A stretch of 51,988 bases of DNA from Actinomycetota bacterium (lineage in GTDB: Bacteria > Actinomycetota > Actinomycetes > Mycobacteriales > JACQDL01), in assembly GCA_016201065.1 (NCBI GenBank), contig JACQDL010000025.1, positions 1-51,988 of the forward strand. The letters run 5' to 3'. The notes below the pieces were generated by a model. It was not told the DNA's origin and searched no databases. It was given only the letters and a program-made list of their open reading frames with translations. Shown here piece after piece: positions 16,639 through 26,761 of the stretch (position 1 is the first letter of the stretch; each line of letters opens with the position of its first letter). The position numbers were made by a program, and so were the translations under genes.

Positions 16639-18602
16639 CTCTCCTTGGCCTGGGTGCCGAGTTGGAGTGCGTGCCAGCCCGTGCTGAGCTGGAGATCCTG
16701 CTGCTGCACGTGACCGCTCCGGTCACGCCACTGCAGGTGTACCCGAACCGGCCCGTTGACGTTCTGGCCGAGACCGATGTGCACGTAGTGGCTACGCTTG
16801 CCGGAGTGGCCGCTTCCGCCGTCGACCCGGTCGACGTACCGGTGGCCGTCAGCGGTGGTCACGGTCACCTCGGCGCCGATCACTGGTGAACCGGAAGCGG
16901 GCATCGGGCCGGCGGAGACCGGGGAGTCGTAGCTCAACCGGAGCCCGAGGAAAGCACCGGAATCCGGGCTGTCGTTGCGGTAGAACACTGGCGCGTCCCA
17001 TTGCCGGGCGACCGCGAAGTCGAGCCTGCCGTCGCCGTTGGCATCACCGGTCGCGATGCCGCGGGTCGGCACCGGAACCGCGAGGCCTACCCGGGGCGCC
17101 AGGTCGCTGTAACGCCCGTCCTTTCCCTTCACGAAGAATCGCAGCGTCTGACTGCCACCGATGTCGTCGCCGGCCTTGACGTTCGGCCACCAGAACGGGT
17201 TGTCCAGCAGTGCGTCGTTGGCCGTCGCCAGCTCCTGCAACTGTGGCCACCGGTTGACCGCGCCCTTGACGAATCCGGTCGCCTGGGCGATGGACAGCTC
17301 GCCGCTGTTGTTGAAGTCGCCCATCTTGACGTCCCAGCCCCAACCCGACCACGCTGTTCCGGCGGCGGCGCTGCGGTCCTCGAACGGCGCCTGGCCACTG
17401 TCCAGCCTCGCCCGAAGGTCAGCCTGGTCACGGGCCGTGTCCATGAACTGGAGGTTGCTCTCCTGGATGCCCCATGAGGTCGTGATGTTGCTGACGAAGA
17501 TGTCGTAACGCCCGTTGTGATCGAGGTCGCCGAAGTCGACTCCCATGCCCTTGAACGAGTCGTTGCCCAGGACCTTCGACTTGGGGGTCAACGCCGACCG
17601 GCCACCCCTTGCGTTGATGAATCTCAGGTGCCCAGGCGAGGACTGGTTGTGCAGCAACCGGTCGTTGCCGAAGTCGTTCGCGATATAGAGGTCCGGCAAC
17701 TGGTCGCCGGTCAGGTCGATCGAGCTCGACGCCAACGACCAGCCGTACCGCGCCTCCTTGGGCAGGGCGTCGGCAACCTCCGCGAAGGAGGCCGAGGGCT
17801 CAGCTCCAGCAGCTGCACCAGTCCAACGAAGGATGTACTTCCCGCCGCTGTTGAGGGCGTGTGACATCGACCGGTTCGTCACGACCCCACCGCGGACGGT
17901 GTCGTTGAGCACCGGGCCGTCGGGAAAGTAGTTGCCGATGAAGATGTCCTGGTGGCCATCGCCGTCGAAGTCGGCGATGGTGGCCGTGTTGGTGTTCCAC
18001 TGCGCACCGGTGTATCTGCCGTCCGTCGCGTTGGCCCCCGGGATCAGCTCGGTGGGGCGGAACGCGCCGGCGTTGAGTGCCGTCGCGGTGGGCCTGGCCA
18101 GGAAGAGGATCGGTGTGCGGCCCCAGTAGTAGACCAGCAGATCCAGCCGACCGTCCTCGTTGAAGTCGCCTACCACGCAGCCCATCGGGGCGATGTTGCC
18201 GTTCATCGGCAACGGAGCCGGGTCCAGCGCGAACGGCGGGTACCGGTTCGCGCCCGAGTCGGGCGTCGGAGTGATCACGACCTGGTCGGTGCGGGGGTCG
18301 ACGATGCACAGGTCGGCTGCCTTGCCGGTGCCCTGCAGGTCGGTCATCGCCACCGCCGCACCGACCGAGGAGACCCACGCGCGGATGTGCTCGTAGTCCT
18401 TGTTGACCTTGCGGATCGACTGCTGCACGGGGGCGGCAGGCATGGCGATCGCCATCGGCGTGAACCGGTACGCGCGGGCCATGGTGTCGAGCTCGGCGGC
18501 GGCGGTGGATGGCGGGCGTACCACCAGGTAGCCGCTCACGGCGACCAGGACGGCGACGATTCCGGGTAGCTGCCTGCGCAGCCAGCCATTTGCGGTGGTC
18601 AC
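16635..18602 (-). CDS. unbV: enediyne biosynthesis protein UnbV (FG-GAP/ASPIC)
   Basis: A 655-residue protein with an N-terminal membrane anchor or signal (LPGIVAVLVAVSGYLVV) followed by FG-GAP/calcium-loop repeats: VGDFNEDGRLDLLVYY, IADFDGDGHQDIFIGNY, DLTGDQLPDLYIANDFGND, GDLDHNGRYDIFVSN and GDANGDGRLDFAVARQ. These form a beta-propeller. The last about 110 residues match the ASPIC/UnbV domain (IGAEVTVTTADGHRYVDRV). It probably works outside the membrane or at its outer face; the function is unproven. GTG 18602 is preferred because GGGAGG lies 8 bases upstream and the start overlaps the unbL stop by 4 bases (GTGA). Confidence 0.93.
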   Translation of the reverse strand: MTTANGWLRRQLPGIVAVLVAVSGYLVVRPPSTAAAELDTMARAYRFTPMAIAMPAAPVQQSIRKVNKDYEHIRAWVSSVGAAVAMTDLQGTGKAADLCIVDPRTDQVVITPTPDSGANRYPPFALDPAPLPMNGNIAPMGCVVGDFNEDGRLDLLVYYWGRTPILFLARPTATALNAGAFRPTELIPGANATDGRYTGAQWNTNTATIADFDGDGHQDIFIGNYFPDGPVLNDTVRGGVVTNRSMSHALNSGGKYILRWTGAAAGAEPSASFAEVADALPKEARYGWSLASSSIDLTGDQLPDLYIANDFGNDRLLHNQSSPGHLRFINARGGRSALTPKSKVLGNDSFKGMGVDFGDLDHNGRYDIFVSNITTSWGIQESNLQFMDTARDQADLRARLDSGQAPFEDRSAAAGTAWSGWGWDVKMGDFNNSGELSIAQATGFVKGAVNRWPQLQELATANDALLDNPFWWPNVKAGDDIGGSQTLRFFVKGKDGRYSDLAPRVGLAVPVPTRGIATGDANGDGRLDFAVARQWDAPVFYRNDSPDSGAFLGLRLSYDSPVSAGPMPASGSPVIGAEVTVTTADGHRYVDRVDGGSGHSGKRSHYVHIGLGQNVNGPVRVHLQWRDRSGHVQQQDLQLSTGWHALQLGTQAKER

Positions 18603-19591
18603 GGCTGACACCTCCCAAGGGCTGTGAACTTCTCGGCGATGCGTTGCCGCCACACCTCGTAGGCGGGCAGGTCGCCCGGGACGGAACCGGTGGGGCGGGA
18701 ATCATGGGTCACCCGGGCCGCGTCAGCGGGCGTCATCCCGCAGAGCACCCGGGCGGCAGCCACCGTGTGCGGGACCAGTAGGCCGGCTCGGAGCCTGGCC
18801 TCGGCCGCGAACGCGGCGCCCTGCGCGAGCAGGTGGCGGTGCGGGCCAGCACGCCGGCAGAGCACCCGCAGCTCGTCCTCGTCCGCGCCACCGGCGTAGG
18901 TCGCGGCCAGTCCGGCTCCGCTGTAGAGGTCCGGCCGCCGGGACTCCGGAAACTTGTCGATCAGCGTGGCGACGAGGTCGGCGTCGGTGCCGCCGACGAA
19001 CCACAGGGCACGCCCGATGCCCTGGTCGACCGCACGGCTGACGTAGGCCGGCGAGAGGTCGGCCGGCCACGGTAGGCGGGAGTCCCGGAACTGCTCACCG
19101 ACGTAGCGGTCGGTGTGGAAATAGGCCTGGTGGAATCCGTAGCCGTCCAGCACGAGCCAGCGCAGCAACGGGTCGAGTGCCGCGACGTCGGGCCAGCGGA
19201 ACCTCGGCAGCCGGGCCATCGCCCAGCCGATTCCGACGTAGACCATGTAGATGTGCTGGTCACCCCGCCCGGCCAGGAAGCCGGCCACTGAGCGGTCACC
19301 CCCCAGTGGCAGTCCGTCGAGCATGGCGAAGCCCATGGCGGCGCCCTCGTAGGCGAACCCGCGAAACTGCGCCGGAACGCCTTCCAGCCGTTTCTCCGCC
19401 GCGGCGGGTGACCGCGCTTCGACGGCGTACGCATAGCCTTCAAGAAACCTCCTGCCGACGGTCTCCAGCAGGTCTTGTGCTTCCGGCGTCTTCTTGTGGA
19501 AACCTCTCTCGGTGAGCAAGGTTTCCGTGATGCTCGGAGTCAGGACGCGGCGTCGGAGCACCCTCCATAGCTTCGGCACATTGCTCTCCAT
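18599..19591 (-). CDS. unbL: UnbL-family enediyne protein (DUF1702), copy 1
   Basis: A 330-residue soluble protein of the DUF1702/UnbL family, found next to enediyne PKSs and of unknown mechanism. Seen: GFAYEGAAMGFAMLDGL, YVGIGWAMARLPRF, WLVLDGYGFHQAYFHTDRYV, AVDQGIGRALWFVGGT and YSGAGLAATYAGG. These blocks recur in the same order in the upstream copy 2, so the two are tandem paralogs. Its stop overlaps the unbV GTG by 4 bases. It is second in the leftward cassette operon, 27 bases after copy 2. An Arg/His-poor catalytic motif is not apparent. Confidence 0.92.
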   Translation of the reverse strand: MESNVPKLWRVLRRRVLTPSITETLLTERGFHKKTPEAQDLLETVGRRFLEGYAYAVEARSPAAAEKRLEGVPAQFRGFAYEGAAMGFAMLDGLPLGGDRSVAGFLAGRGDQHIYMVYVGIGWAMARLPRFRWPDVAALDPLLRWLVLDGYGFHQAYFHTDRYVGEQFRDSRLPWPADLSPAYVSRAVDQGIGRALWFVGGTDADLVATLIDKFPESRRPDLYSGAGLAATYAGGADEDELRVLCRRAGPHRHLLAQGAAFAAEARLRAGLLVPHTVAAARVLCGMTPADAARVTHDSRPTGSVPGDLPAYEVWRQRIAEKFTALGRCQP

Positions 19592-19618
19592 TCGAGGTCG
19601 ACAGTGGCCCGGAAGGCT

Positions 19619-20617
19619 CTATGCACGGTCCGCGGACTGCTGTGAGGTGGCGGCACCGAAACATGCGCGCACATTGCGTCGCCAGGTCTCGTAGGGTGGG
19701 TGCGGCCCCGCCGTGGACGCCGCAACGGCGCAGCCATCGGCGAGCGCGACGGCCTCGTCCGCCGACCGACCGGTCAGGACCGCGAGGCTGGCCTCGGAGT
19801 GCGGTGGCACGAACCCGGCGAAGGCGCGCGCCCTGGCTGCGAAGACCGCACCCTGGGCCAGTTCGGCCTGGTGTGCACCGGCCTCGCGCCGCAGCGTGAC
19901 CAGACCGTCGGGCCCGCAGCCGCCGGCGAACGTCGCAGCGAGCCCGACACCACTCCAGAGGTCGGCCTGCCGGTGACCGGGGAATCGCCCGACGGCGACC
20001 GCAACCCGGTCCGGCTGGGCTCCGTGGATGAACCACAGTGCCCGGCCGATGCCCTGGTCCACCGCGCGTGGAAAGTAGTCGGGCGAGCCCTGCCACGGGT
20101 ACGGCTTGGGAACCCGCTGCTCGTCCACCCAGCGCCGGGTGTCGAAGTAGGCACGGTCGAAGCCGTACCCGTCGACGGCGAGCCAGCTCATGGTCGGGTG
20201 GTACGGCGTCCCGGTGAGATCTGGCAACACCTTCTTCCACAGTGGTCGCGGGAGGCGCGCCATGGCGAACCCGATGCCGATGTAGGCGAGGAAGATGTGT
20301 GGCTGGCCAGGACCGAGCAGCAGGTCGCGGGTGCGGTCACCGCGACCCGCTGCGTCGAGGATCGTGAGGGCCATCGTGGCGCCCTCGTAGGCGAAGCCCC
20401 GCTGCTCGGGGTCGACCAGGTCCAGCCGCCGCTCGAGCTCCCACTGGCTACGACTGTCCAACCCCCACTCGAATCCGCAGATCACGGCGTGCGGAACCGC
20501 CTCAAGGCGCTGTGTGGCGGCCGAGCGCGGCACCGGAAAGCCGCGCCCGGCGAAGGACACCTCGGCCAGCTGCGGCGTGAGGAGGAGTCGCCGCAGCGAT
20601 CCGAAGGTCGTCGGCAC
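19619..20617 (-). CDS. unbL: UnbL-family enediyne protein (DUF1702), copy 2
   Basis: A 332-residue paralog of the downstream UnbL. Shared blocks are GFAYEGATMALTILDAA, YIGIGFAMARLPRPLW, WLAVDGYGFDRAYFDTRRWV, AVDQGIGRALWFIHGAQ and WSGVGLAATFAGG. GTG 20617 is taken as start because AGGAGGGG lies 4 bases before it; the ATG at 20722 would add 35 residues without family resemblance. It is the first gene of the leftward unb operon and diverges from pksE. Having two DUF1702 proteins may mean a heterodimer or divided roles; which is the functional UnbL is not visible from sequence. Confidence 0.9.
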   Translation of the reverse strand: MPTTFGSLRRLLLTPQLAEVSFAGRGFPVPRSAATQRLEAVPHAVICGFEWGLDSRSQWELERRLDLVDPEQRGFAYEGATMALTILDAAGRGDRTRDLLLGPGQPHIFLAYIGIGFAMARLPRPLWKKVLPDLTGTPYHPTMSWLAVDGYGFDRAYFDTRRWVDEQRVPKPYPWQGSPDYFPRAVDQGIGRALWFIHGAQPDRVAVAVGRFPGHRQADLWSGVGLAATFAGGCGPDGLVTLRREAGAHQAELAQGAVFAARARAFAGFVPPHSEASLAVLTGRSADEAVALADGCAVAASTAGPHPPYETWRRNVRACFGAATSQQSADRA

Positions 20618-20890
20618 GATCCCCTCCTGTCTGCGGCGTCCGGTGACGGTCGTTACATGGTTCGCCGCGGAATACGGGAAACGCTTCTCCGTGGTTGCGC
20701 TGCCTGGCGACAGCATGATCATCCGGCGTACCGGCCCGCCGTCGACCGAAGCGAATGATCAACTGCCCGGCCCGGTCTGCTCGGGAGTTGCGAATAGTGG
20801 CGTTAGCCAGCCGGCATTACGCCGTTATGGAAAAACTTCGGGCCGGCCCAACGCTAAGCACACTCGAAGAAGACAACAGGAGCGCAGTCG
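20618..20890. promoter_or_regulatory. divergent promoter region of pksE and the unb operon
   Basis: 273 bases between divergent starts, AT-richer than its surroundings toward the pksE side. GATCAT/GATCA-type repeats (ATGATCA near 20716 and AATGATCA near 20754) may be regulator sites, but no strong palindrome or promoter hexamer pair was found. Coordinated control of both arms of the warhead cassette from here is inferred. Confidence 0.5.
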
Positions 20891-23800
20891 GTGCAGGATC
20901 GAGATCCGGAGGCGATGACAGAGATGAGAAACGAGCGGATCGCGATCGTCGGAATTGGTCTCCGCTACCCAGATGCCGGCTCTGCGGATGAGTTCTGGGA
21001 CAATGTGTTGAGCGGTCGACGGGCGTTCCGGCAACTGCCGGGTGAGCGGATGAACCTGGCCGACTACTGGTCGGCCGACCGGAATGCGCCGGATCGCTTC
21101 TACGCCACGAAAGCGGCGGTACTCCGCGACTTCACATTCGATCGCGTGAGGTACAAGGTTGCCGGAAGCACATACCGGTCGACCGACCTGACGCACTGGC
21201 TCGCACTCGACGTGGCAGCACGGGCGCTGGCCGACGCGGGGTTCCCGGACGGCGCCGGCCTGCCGAGGCAGTCCACCGGCGTGGTGGTGGGCAACAGCCT
21301 CACCGGGGAGTTCTCGCGGGCGAACGTCATGCGGCTTCGATGGCCGTATGTCCGCCGCACGGTAGCCGCGGCGCTCGCCGGCAGAGGCTGGGTCGAGGAG
21401 GAGATCGGGGCGTTCCTGCGGGACCTGGAGGTCCAGTACAAGGCACCGTTCCCGGCCATCGACGAGGACACCCTCGCCGGTGGCCTCGCCAACACCATCG
21501 CGGGCAGGATCTGCAACTACTTCGACCTCAGCGGCGGCGGCTACACCGTCGATGGTGCCTGCTCGTCGTCCCTGCTGTCCGTCACCGCCGCAGCGAAGGC
21601 ACTGGTCGACCGGGATCTCGACGTGGCCCTCGCGGGTGGTGTGGACCTCTCCATCGATCCGTTCGAGGTGATCGGCTTCGCCAAGACCGGTGCGCTCGCC
21701 ACCGGCGAGATGAAGGTGTACGACCGTGACTCCAACGGCTTCTGGCCGGGCGAGGGTTCCGGAATGCTGGTGCTGATGCGCGAGCAGGACGCGCTCGGGC
21801 AGGCGAGGCGGGTGTACGCCTCAATCACCGGATGGGGCGTGTCCTCGGACGGCAAGGGCGGCATCACCCGCCCGGAGGCAAGCGGGCACCGCCTGGCGCT
21901 GGCCCGCGCCTACGGTCGCGCCGGCTACGGCGTGGAGACGGTGTCCTACTTCGAAGGACATGGCACCGGCACGGCGCTGGGTGACGCCACCGAGATCGAG
22001 GCGCTGTCAACCACCCGCCGCGCCGCGGACCTGACCGCCCGGCCAGCCGCGCTCGGTAGCGTCAAGGCCAACATCGGGCACACCAAGGCCGCGGCGGGGG
22101 TCGCTGGACTGATCAAGGCGGCCATCGCCGTTCACCATCAGGTGATCCCGCCGGCGTCGGGGCACGACATCCCGCATCCCGGTCTGCTCGGGGAGTCCGC
22201 AGCCCTCTATGTGCCGCGCGAGGCGGAACTCTGGCCAGCCGACCAGCGGGTCCGGGCCGGAGTGTCGGCCATGGGCTTCGGCGGGATCAACTCCCACATC
22301 GCGCTCGAGCAGGCGCCCGGGACCCAGCGGCGCGCCACCCTGGACGAGCGCACCCGGATGGTGGTCGCCGGCCGCCAGGACGCCGAGCTGCTCCTGGTCG
22401 ACGGGCACGATCCGGGCGAGCTGCGAGAGCGGGTCGCACACCTCGCCCGTCTGACGCCCAGGCTGTCCTACGCCGAGCTGGCGGACCTGGCCGGCACGCT
22501 CGCCGGGCAGCTGTCCGGCGGTCCGCTCCGCGCCGCGGTGGTCGCCTCCTCACCCGAGAAGGCCGGGCGTGCACTCGCGCGCCTCATCGCCCTTCTCGAC
22601 GCGGGCGTCGACCGTGCGCTCGGGTCGGAGGACGGCGTCTACATCGGGCGACCGACCGCCGTTCCGCGGATCACGTTCCTGTTCCCGGGGCAGGGGTCGG
22701 GGCGCGGCACCGTCGGCGCGATCCGGCGGCGGTTCGCCTCGGCGGAGGAGGTGTTCGGCGTCTCGGGGGTGCCGTCCGGCGGCGACCACGCGGCCACCGA
22801 GGTGGCGCAGCCGCGCATCGTCGCCGGTTCGTTGGCGGCGCTGCGGGTCCTGGGTGAGCTGGGGATCGAGGCGGAGGCCGCCGTCGGGCACAGCCTCGGC
22901 GAGCTGACCGCCCTGCACTGGGGCGGGGCGATGGACCCGACGCAGCTCCTCCGGCTCGCCACGACCCGCGGTCAGGTGATGGCGTCCGCCAGCGTCGGCG
23001 GTGGCGCGATGGCGGGCCTCGCCACATCCGTGGACCGGGCCGAGCAGCTGGCACAGGCGGAGGGCCTGGCGATCGCCGGCTACAACGGTCCGCGGCAGAC
23101 GGTCGTCTCCGGACCGGCCGATGCCGTCGACCGGGTATGCCGCCGGGCGATGGCCAACGGCATCACGGCGACCCGGATCAACGTCTCGCACGCGTTCCAC
23201 TCACCGCTGGTCGGACCCGCCGCGGTGGCGATGGCCGAGCGGCTGGCCGAGTTCGACTTCCGACGGCTCGACCGGCGGGTGGTGTCCACGGTGACCGGCG
23301 ACGTGCTCGACCCGGCCGCGGACCTACGCGTCCTGCTCCGCGATCAGATCCTTCGCCCGGTGCGGTTCCACGAGGCCGCCGCGAGCGCGGTCACCGGCGC
23401 CGACCTGGTCATCGAGGTCGGCCCCGGACGGGTGCTGTCCGGTCTGCTGGCCGAGATCGCGCCGGACCGGCCGGCGCTGCCGATCGACACCGACAGCCCG
23501 TCCCTGACCGACCTGCTGACGGTTGTCGGGGCAGCATTCGTCTCCGGCGCGCCGGTCCGTGCCGCGACGCTGTTCGCCGACCGGCTGCTCCGGCCGTTGC
23601 CGATCGACGGAGAGCTGCGGTTCCTGGCCAGTCCCTGCGAGGCTGCCCCGGCCCTCGATGCCGCCCTGGCGTCAGGGGACCACGACGACGCTCACCGTCC
23701 CACACCCACGACAACCCGGCCTGGTGACACCGCCGACCAGGTGGAGAGCACGCTCGACCTCCTGCGACGGCTGGCAGCCGAACGGGTCGAGCTGCCGCTG

Positions 23801-26761
23801 GAGGCGGTCACCGCGCAGACCCATCCACTGGACGACCTCCACCTGAGCTCGATCACGGTCGGCCAGATCGTCAACGACGTGACCCGGGCGCTGGGGCATC
23901 CCGGGTTGGCGGCGACACCGAACTTCGCGACCGTCAGGCTCGGTGAGCTCGCCGACCTGATCGACCAACTGGCCCGGACCGCGCACGACGGCGCGGAGGT
24001 CAGCGGTGGCGTGCCCGGGGTGGCCCCCTGGGTGCGCCCATTCTCGGTCGACCATGTCGAAGCTGCTCATCCTCCGCAGCCGCACCCGTCGGTGGGCACG
24101 GCCGGGGACAGCTGGACCGTGCACACCACCCCTGGTCACCCGCTGGCCGAGCCACTGCGGGCCGCACTCGCGGGCGCGGGAATCGGGGACGGCGTGCTGC
24201 TCTGTCTGCCGACCGAGTGCGACGAGAACGACGTCGGGCTCTTCCTCGACGCAGGACGCGCCGCCGCGACCGCACCCGCCGGCACCCGGTTGGTGGTGGT
24301 GCAGCACCGGCTCGGAGCCTCTGGGCTCGCCCGGACCCTGCACCTGGAATACCCGTCAGTGCCCACAACGCTGGTGGAGCTCGCCGACGTGGCGCCCACC
24401 CACCCGGACGCCATCGAGGAGGCGGTGACCCGGGTGGTCGCCGAGGCCGCGGCCACCACCGGATTCTCCGAAGTGCGCTACGACACCGACAGCACCCGGA
24501 CCGTACCGACGCTCCGTCCCCTTCCGGCCGCGCGACCGACACCGCACGGCGGGTCGCCACTGGGCGAGCGGGACGTCCTTCTCGTCACCGGCGGCGGCAA
24601 GGGCATCACCGCCGAGTGCGCGCTGGCCATGGCGAAGGACTCCTCGGCGAGCCTGGCGCTGATCGGTCGGGCCGACCCGGCCACCGACGCCGAGCTCGCG
24701 GCGAACCTGTCCCGGATGGGTGCCGCCGGTGTCCGCTACCGGTACGAGCGCGCCGACGTGACCTCCGCCGTTGAGGTGAAGGCGGCGGTGCAGCGGATGG
24801 AGACCGAGCTCGGCGCGGTCACCGCCGTGCTCCACGGCGCCGGCCGCAACGAACCGACCGGGCTGGTCGACCTGACCACCGAGGAGTTCCAGCGGACGCT
24901 GGCGCCGAAGGTCAGCGGCCTGCGGGCGGTGCTGGCCGCCGTCGACCCGAACCGGATCACGCTGCTGGTCACGTTCGGCAGCATCATCGGCCGGGCCGGA
25001 CTGCGTGGCGAGGCGCACTACGCCACCGCGAACGACTGGATGACGGAGCTGACGGTGCGGTTCCAGCGGGAGCACCCGCAGGCGCGCGCGCTCGCCCTGG
25101 AGTGGTCGGTGTGGTCCGGCGTCGGCATGGGTGAGCGGCTCGGCGTGGTCGAGGCGTTGCTGCGCGACGGCATCACCCCGATCTCCACCGAGCACGGGAT
25201 CGAGGTGCTGCGGCAGCTCCTGGCAGACCCCTCGGCAGGTCCGGTGCTGGTGGTCAGCGGTCGGGCCGCTGGCCTGCCCACACTGACCATGGCGGATCGC
25301 GAGCTGCCGCTGCGGAGGTTCGTGGAGCGGGTGGTCGCGTATCACCCGGACATCGAGCTCATCACCGAGGCCGATCTGACTGCGGGCAGCGATCCGTACC
25401 TGGATGACCATCACCTCGACGGGGACCTGCTCTTTCCGGCTGTGCTGGGGATGGAGGCGATGACCCAGGTCGCCGCCGCGGTCACCGGCCACGACGGTCC
25501 GCCACTGCTGGAGAACGTCGAGTTCCGCCGGCCTGTCGTGGTGCGGCCGGGCGGCTCGACGACCATCCGGCTGGCGGCTCTGGTGCAGGACGCGGGGACC
25601 GTCGACGTCGTCCTGCGCAGCGAGGACACCGGGTTCGCCACGGACCACTTCCGGGCCAGGCTGCGGTTCCCGCGGCCGGCGTTGCCCGCCGCGGCGGCAC
25701 CTGTCGAGGCCGGACTGCCAGCCGTGCCGATCGACCCGGTGGCCGACCTGTATGGCGGGGTGCTGTTCCAGGGCAAGCGGTTCCAGCGCCTGCTGGCCTA
25801 CCGGATGGCGAGCGCACGGCACGCGGTGGCGGAGATCTCCACGACCACGCCCGCGCCGTGGTTCGCGGCGTTCCTGCCGCAGGACCAGCTCCTCGCCGAT
25901 CCCGGCACCCGGGACGCGATGATGCACGCCATCCAGTGCTGTGTCCCGGACGCGACGCTGCTGCCGCAGGGCATCGAGAAGCTCTGGCTGGCCGAGCGTG
26001 CGGGCCAGGACACCGAGTACGTCGTGCTGGACGCGCGGGAGCGGTCGCAGGACGGCGACAGCTACGTGTACGACCTCGATGTGCGCGCGCCCTCCGGAGC
26101 ACTCGTCGAGCGGTGGGAGGGTCTCCGGCTGCGTGCCGTCCGCCAGCGCGGCGGCGCCGGTCCGTGGGTGCCCTCACTGCTCGGGTCGTACCTGACGCGG
26201 GCTCTAGAGCGGGTCCTCGGGGCCAGCCTCACGGCCGTCGTCGAACCTGACCCGATCGGTCTGGACCAGGATCGGGACCCGGATCGGCGGGCCCAGACCG
26301 AGCTCGCGGTGAGCCGGGCACTGGGCCACGCCGCGCACCTGCGGTACCGGCCAGACGGCAAGCCCGAGGCCGACGGGGTCACCGTGTCCGCCTCGCACGC
26401 GGCCGGCCTGACCCTGGCCGTGGTTGGCCAGGGGCGGCTCGGCTGCGACGTCGAGTCCGTCGTGGACCGCAGCGCGGCGGACTGGATGGGGCTGCTGGGA
26501 GCCGACCAGCTCGCCGTCCGCGACCTGCTGGTGGCGGAGTCCGGCGAGTCCTCAGCAGTGGCCGGCACCCGGCTGTGGGCCGCGGTGGAGTGCCTCCGCA
26601 AGGTCGGTACGACCTCGCAGGCACTCACCGTCGACCGGATCGACCCGGACGGCTGGGTGCTGCTCTCCGCCGGCGACGCGGTGATCGCCACCTGGGTGAC
26701 GACCGTCAACGGTCGGCCCGATCCGGTCGTCTTCGCCGTACTCGCGGGAAGGGGTCACTAG
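20891..26761 (+). CDS. pksE: enediyne polyketide synthase PksE
   Basis: A 1956-residue iterative type I PKS with the unique enediyne order KS-AT-ACP-KR-DH-PPTase. KS about 10-465: Cys224 in VDGACSSSLLS, His357 in EGHGTGTALG, His397 in NIGHTKAAAG. AT about 590-880: Ser668 in GHSLGE. ACP about 940-1025: DDLHLSSITVGQ, with Ser987 likely phosphopantetheinylated. KR about 1225-1420: TGGGKGIT and Tyr1377. DH about 1480-1720: DDHHLDGDLLFP, His1507/1508. A C-terminal Sfp-like PPTase has GCDVES and WAAVECLRKVG and should self-activate the ACP. It makes the linear polyene precursor of the warhead. GTG 20891 is assumed; ATGs at 20915 and 20924 are alternatives. Confidence 0.97.
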   Translation: MQDRDPEAMTEMRNERIAIVGIGLRYPDAGSADEFWDNVLSGRRAFRQLPGERMNLADYWSADRNAPDRFYATKAAVLRDFTFDRVRYKVAGSTYRSTDLTHWLALDVAARALADAGFPDGAGLPRQSTGVVVGNSLTGEFSRANVMRLRWPYVRRTVAAALAGRGWVEEEIGAFLRDLEVQYKAPFPAIDEDTLAGGLANTIAGRICNYFDLSGGGYTVDGACSSSLLSVTAAAKALVDRDLDVALAGGVDLSIDPFEVIGFAKTGALATGEMKVYDRDSNGFWPGEGSGMLVLMREQDALGQARRVYASITGWGVSSDGKGGITRPEASGHRLALARAYGRAGYGVETVSYFEGHGTGTALGDATEIEALSTTRRAADLTARPAALGSVKANIGHTKAAAGVAGLIKAAIAVHHQVIPPASGHDIPHPGLLGESAALYVPREAELWPADQRVRAGVSAMGFGGINSHIALEQAPGTQRRATLDERTRMVVAGRQDAELLLVDGHDPGELRERVAHLARLTPRLSYAELADLAGTLAGQLSGGPLRAAVVASSPEKAGRALARLIALLDAGVDRALGSEDGVYIGRPTAVPRITFLFPGQGSGRGTVGAIRRRFASAEEVFGVSGVPSGGDHAATEVAQPRIVAGSLAALRVLGELGIEAEAAVGHSLGELTALHWGGAMDPTQLLRLATTRGQVMASASVGGGAMAGLATSVDRAEQLAQAEGLAIAGYNGPRQTVVSGPADAVDRVCRRAMANGITATRINVSHAFHSPLVGPAAVAMAERLAEFDFRRLDRRVVSTVTGDVLDPAADLRVLLRDQILRPVRFHEAAASAVTGADLVIEVGPGRVLSGLLAEIAPDRPALPIDTDSPSLTDLLTVVGAAFVSGAPVRAATLFADRLLRPLPIDGELRFLASPCEAAPALDAALASGDHDDAHRPTPTTTRPGDTADQVESTLDLLRRLAAERVELPLEAVTAQTHPLDDLHLSSITVGQIVNDVTRALGHPGLAATPNFATVRLGELADLIDQLARTAHDGAEVSGGVPGVAPWVRPFSVDHVEAAHPPQPHPSVGTAGDSWTVHTTPGHPLAEPLRAALAGAGIGDGVLLCLPTECDENDVGLFLDAGRAAATAPAGTRLVVVQHRLGASGLARTLHLEYPSVPTTLVELADVAPTHPDAIEEAVTRVVAEAAATTGFSEVRYDTDSTRTVPTLRPLPAARPTPHGGSPLGERDVLLVTGGGKGITAECALAMAKDSSASLALIGRADPATDAELAANLSRMGAAGVRYRYERADVTSAVEVKAAVQRMETELGAVTAVLHGAGRNEPTGLVDLTTEEFQRTLAPKVSGLRAVLAAVDPNRITLLVTFGSIIGRAGLRGEAHYATANDWMTELTVRFQREHPQARALALEWSVWSGVGMGERLGVVEALLRDGITPISTEHGIEVLRQLLADPSAGPVLVVSGRAAGLPTLTMADRELPLRRFVERVVAYHPDIELITEADLTAGSDPYLDDHHLDGDLLFPAVLGMEAMTQVAAAVTGHDGPPLLENVEFRRPVVVRPGGSTTIRLAALVQDAGTVDVVLRSEDTGFATDHFRARLRFPRPALPAAAAPVEAGLPAVPIDPVADLYGGVLFQGKRFQRLLAYRMASARHAVAEISTTTPAPWFAAFLPQDQLLADPGTRDAMMHAIQCCVPDATLLPQGIEKLWLAERAGQDTEYVVLDARERSQDGDSYVYDLDVRAPSGALVERWEGLRLRAVRQRGGAGPWVPSLLGSYLTRALERVLGASLTAVVEPDPIGLDQDRDPDRRAQTELAVSRALGHAAHLRYRPDGKPEADGVTVSASHAAGLTLAVVGQGRLGCDVESVVDRSAADWMGLLGADQLAVRDLLVAESGESSAVAGTRLWAAVECLRKVGTTSQALTVDRIDPDGWVLLSAGDAVIATWVTTVNGRPDPVVFAVLAGRGH

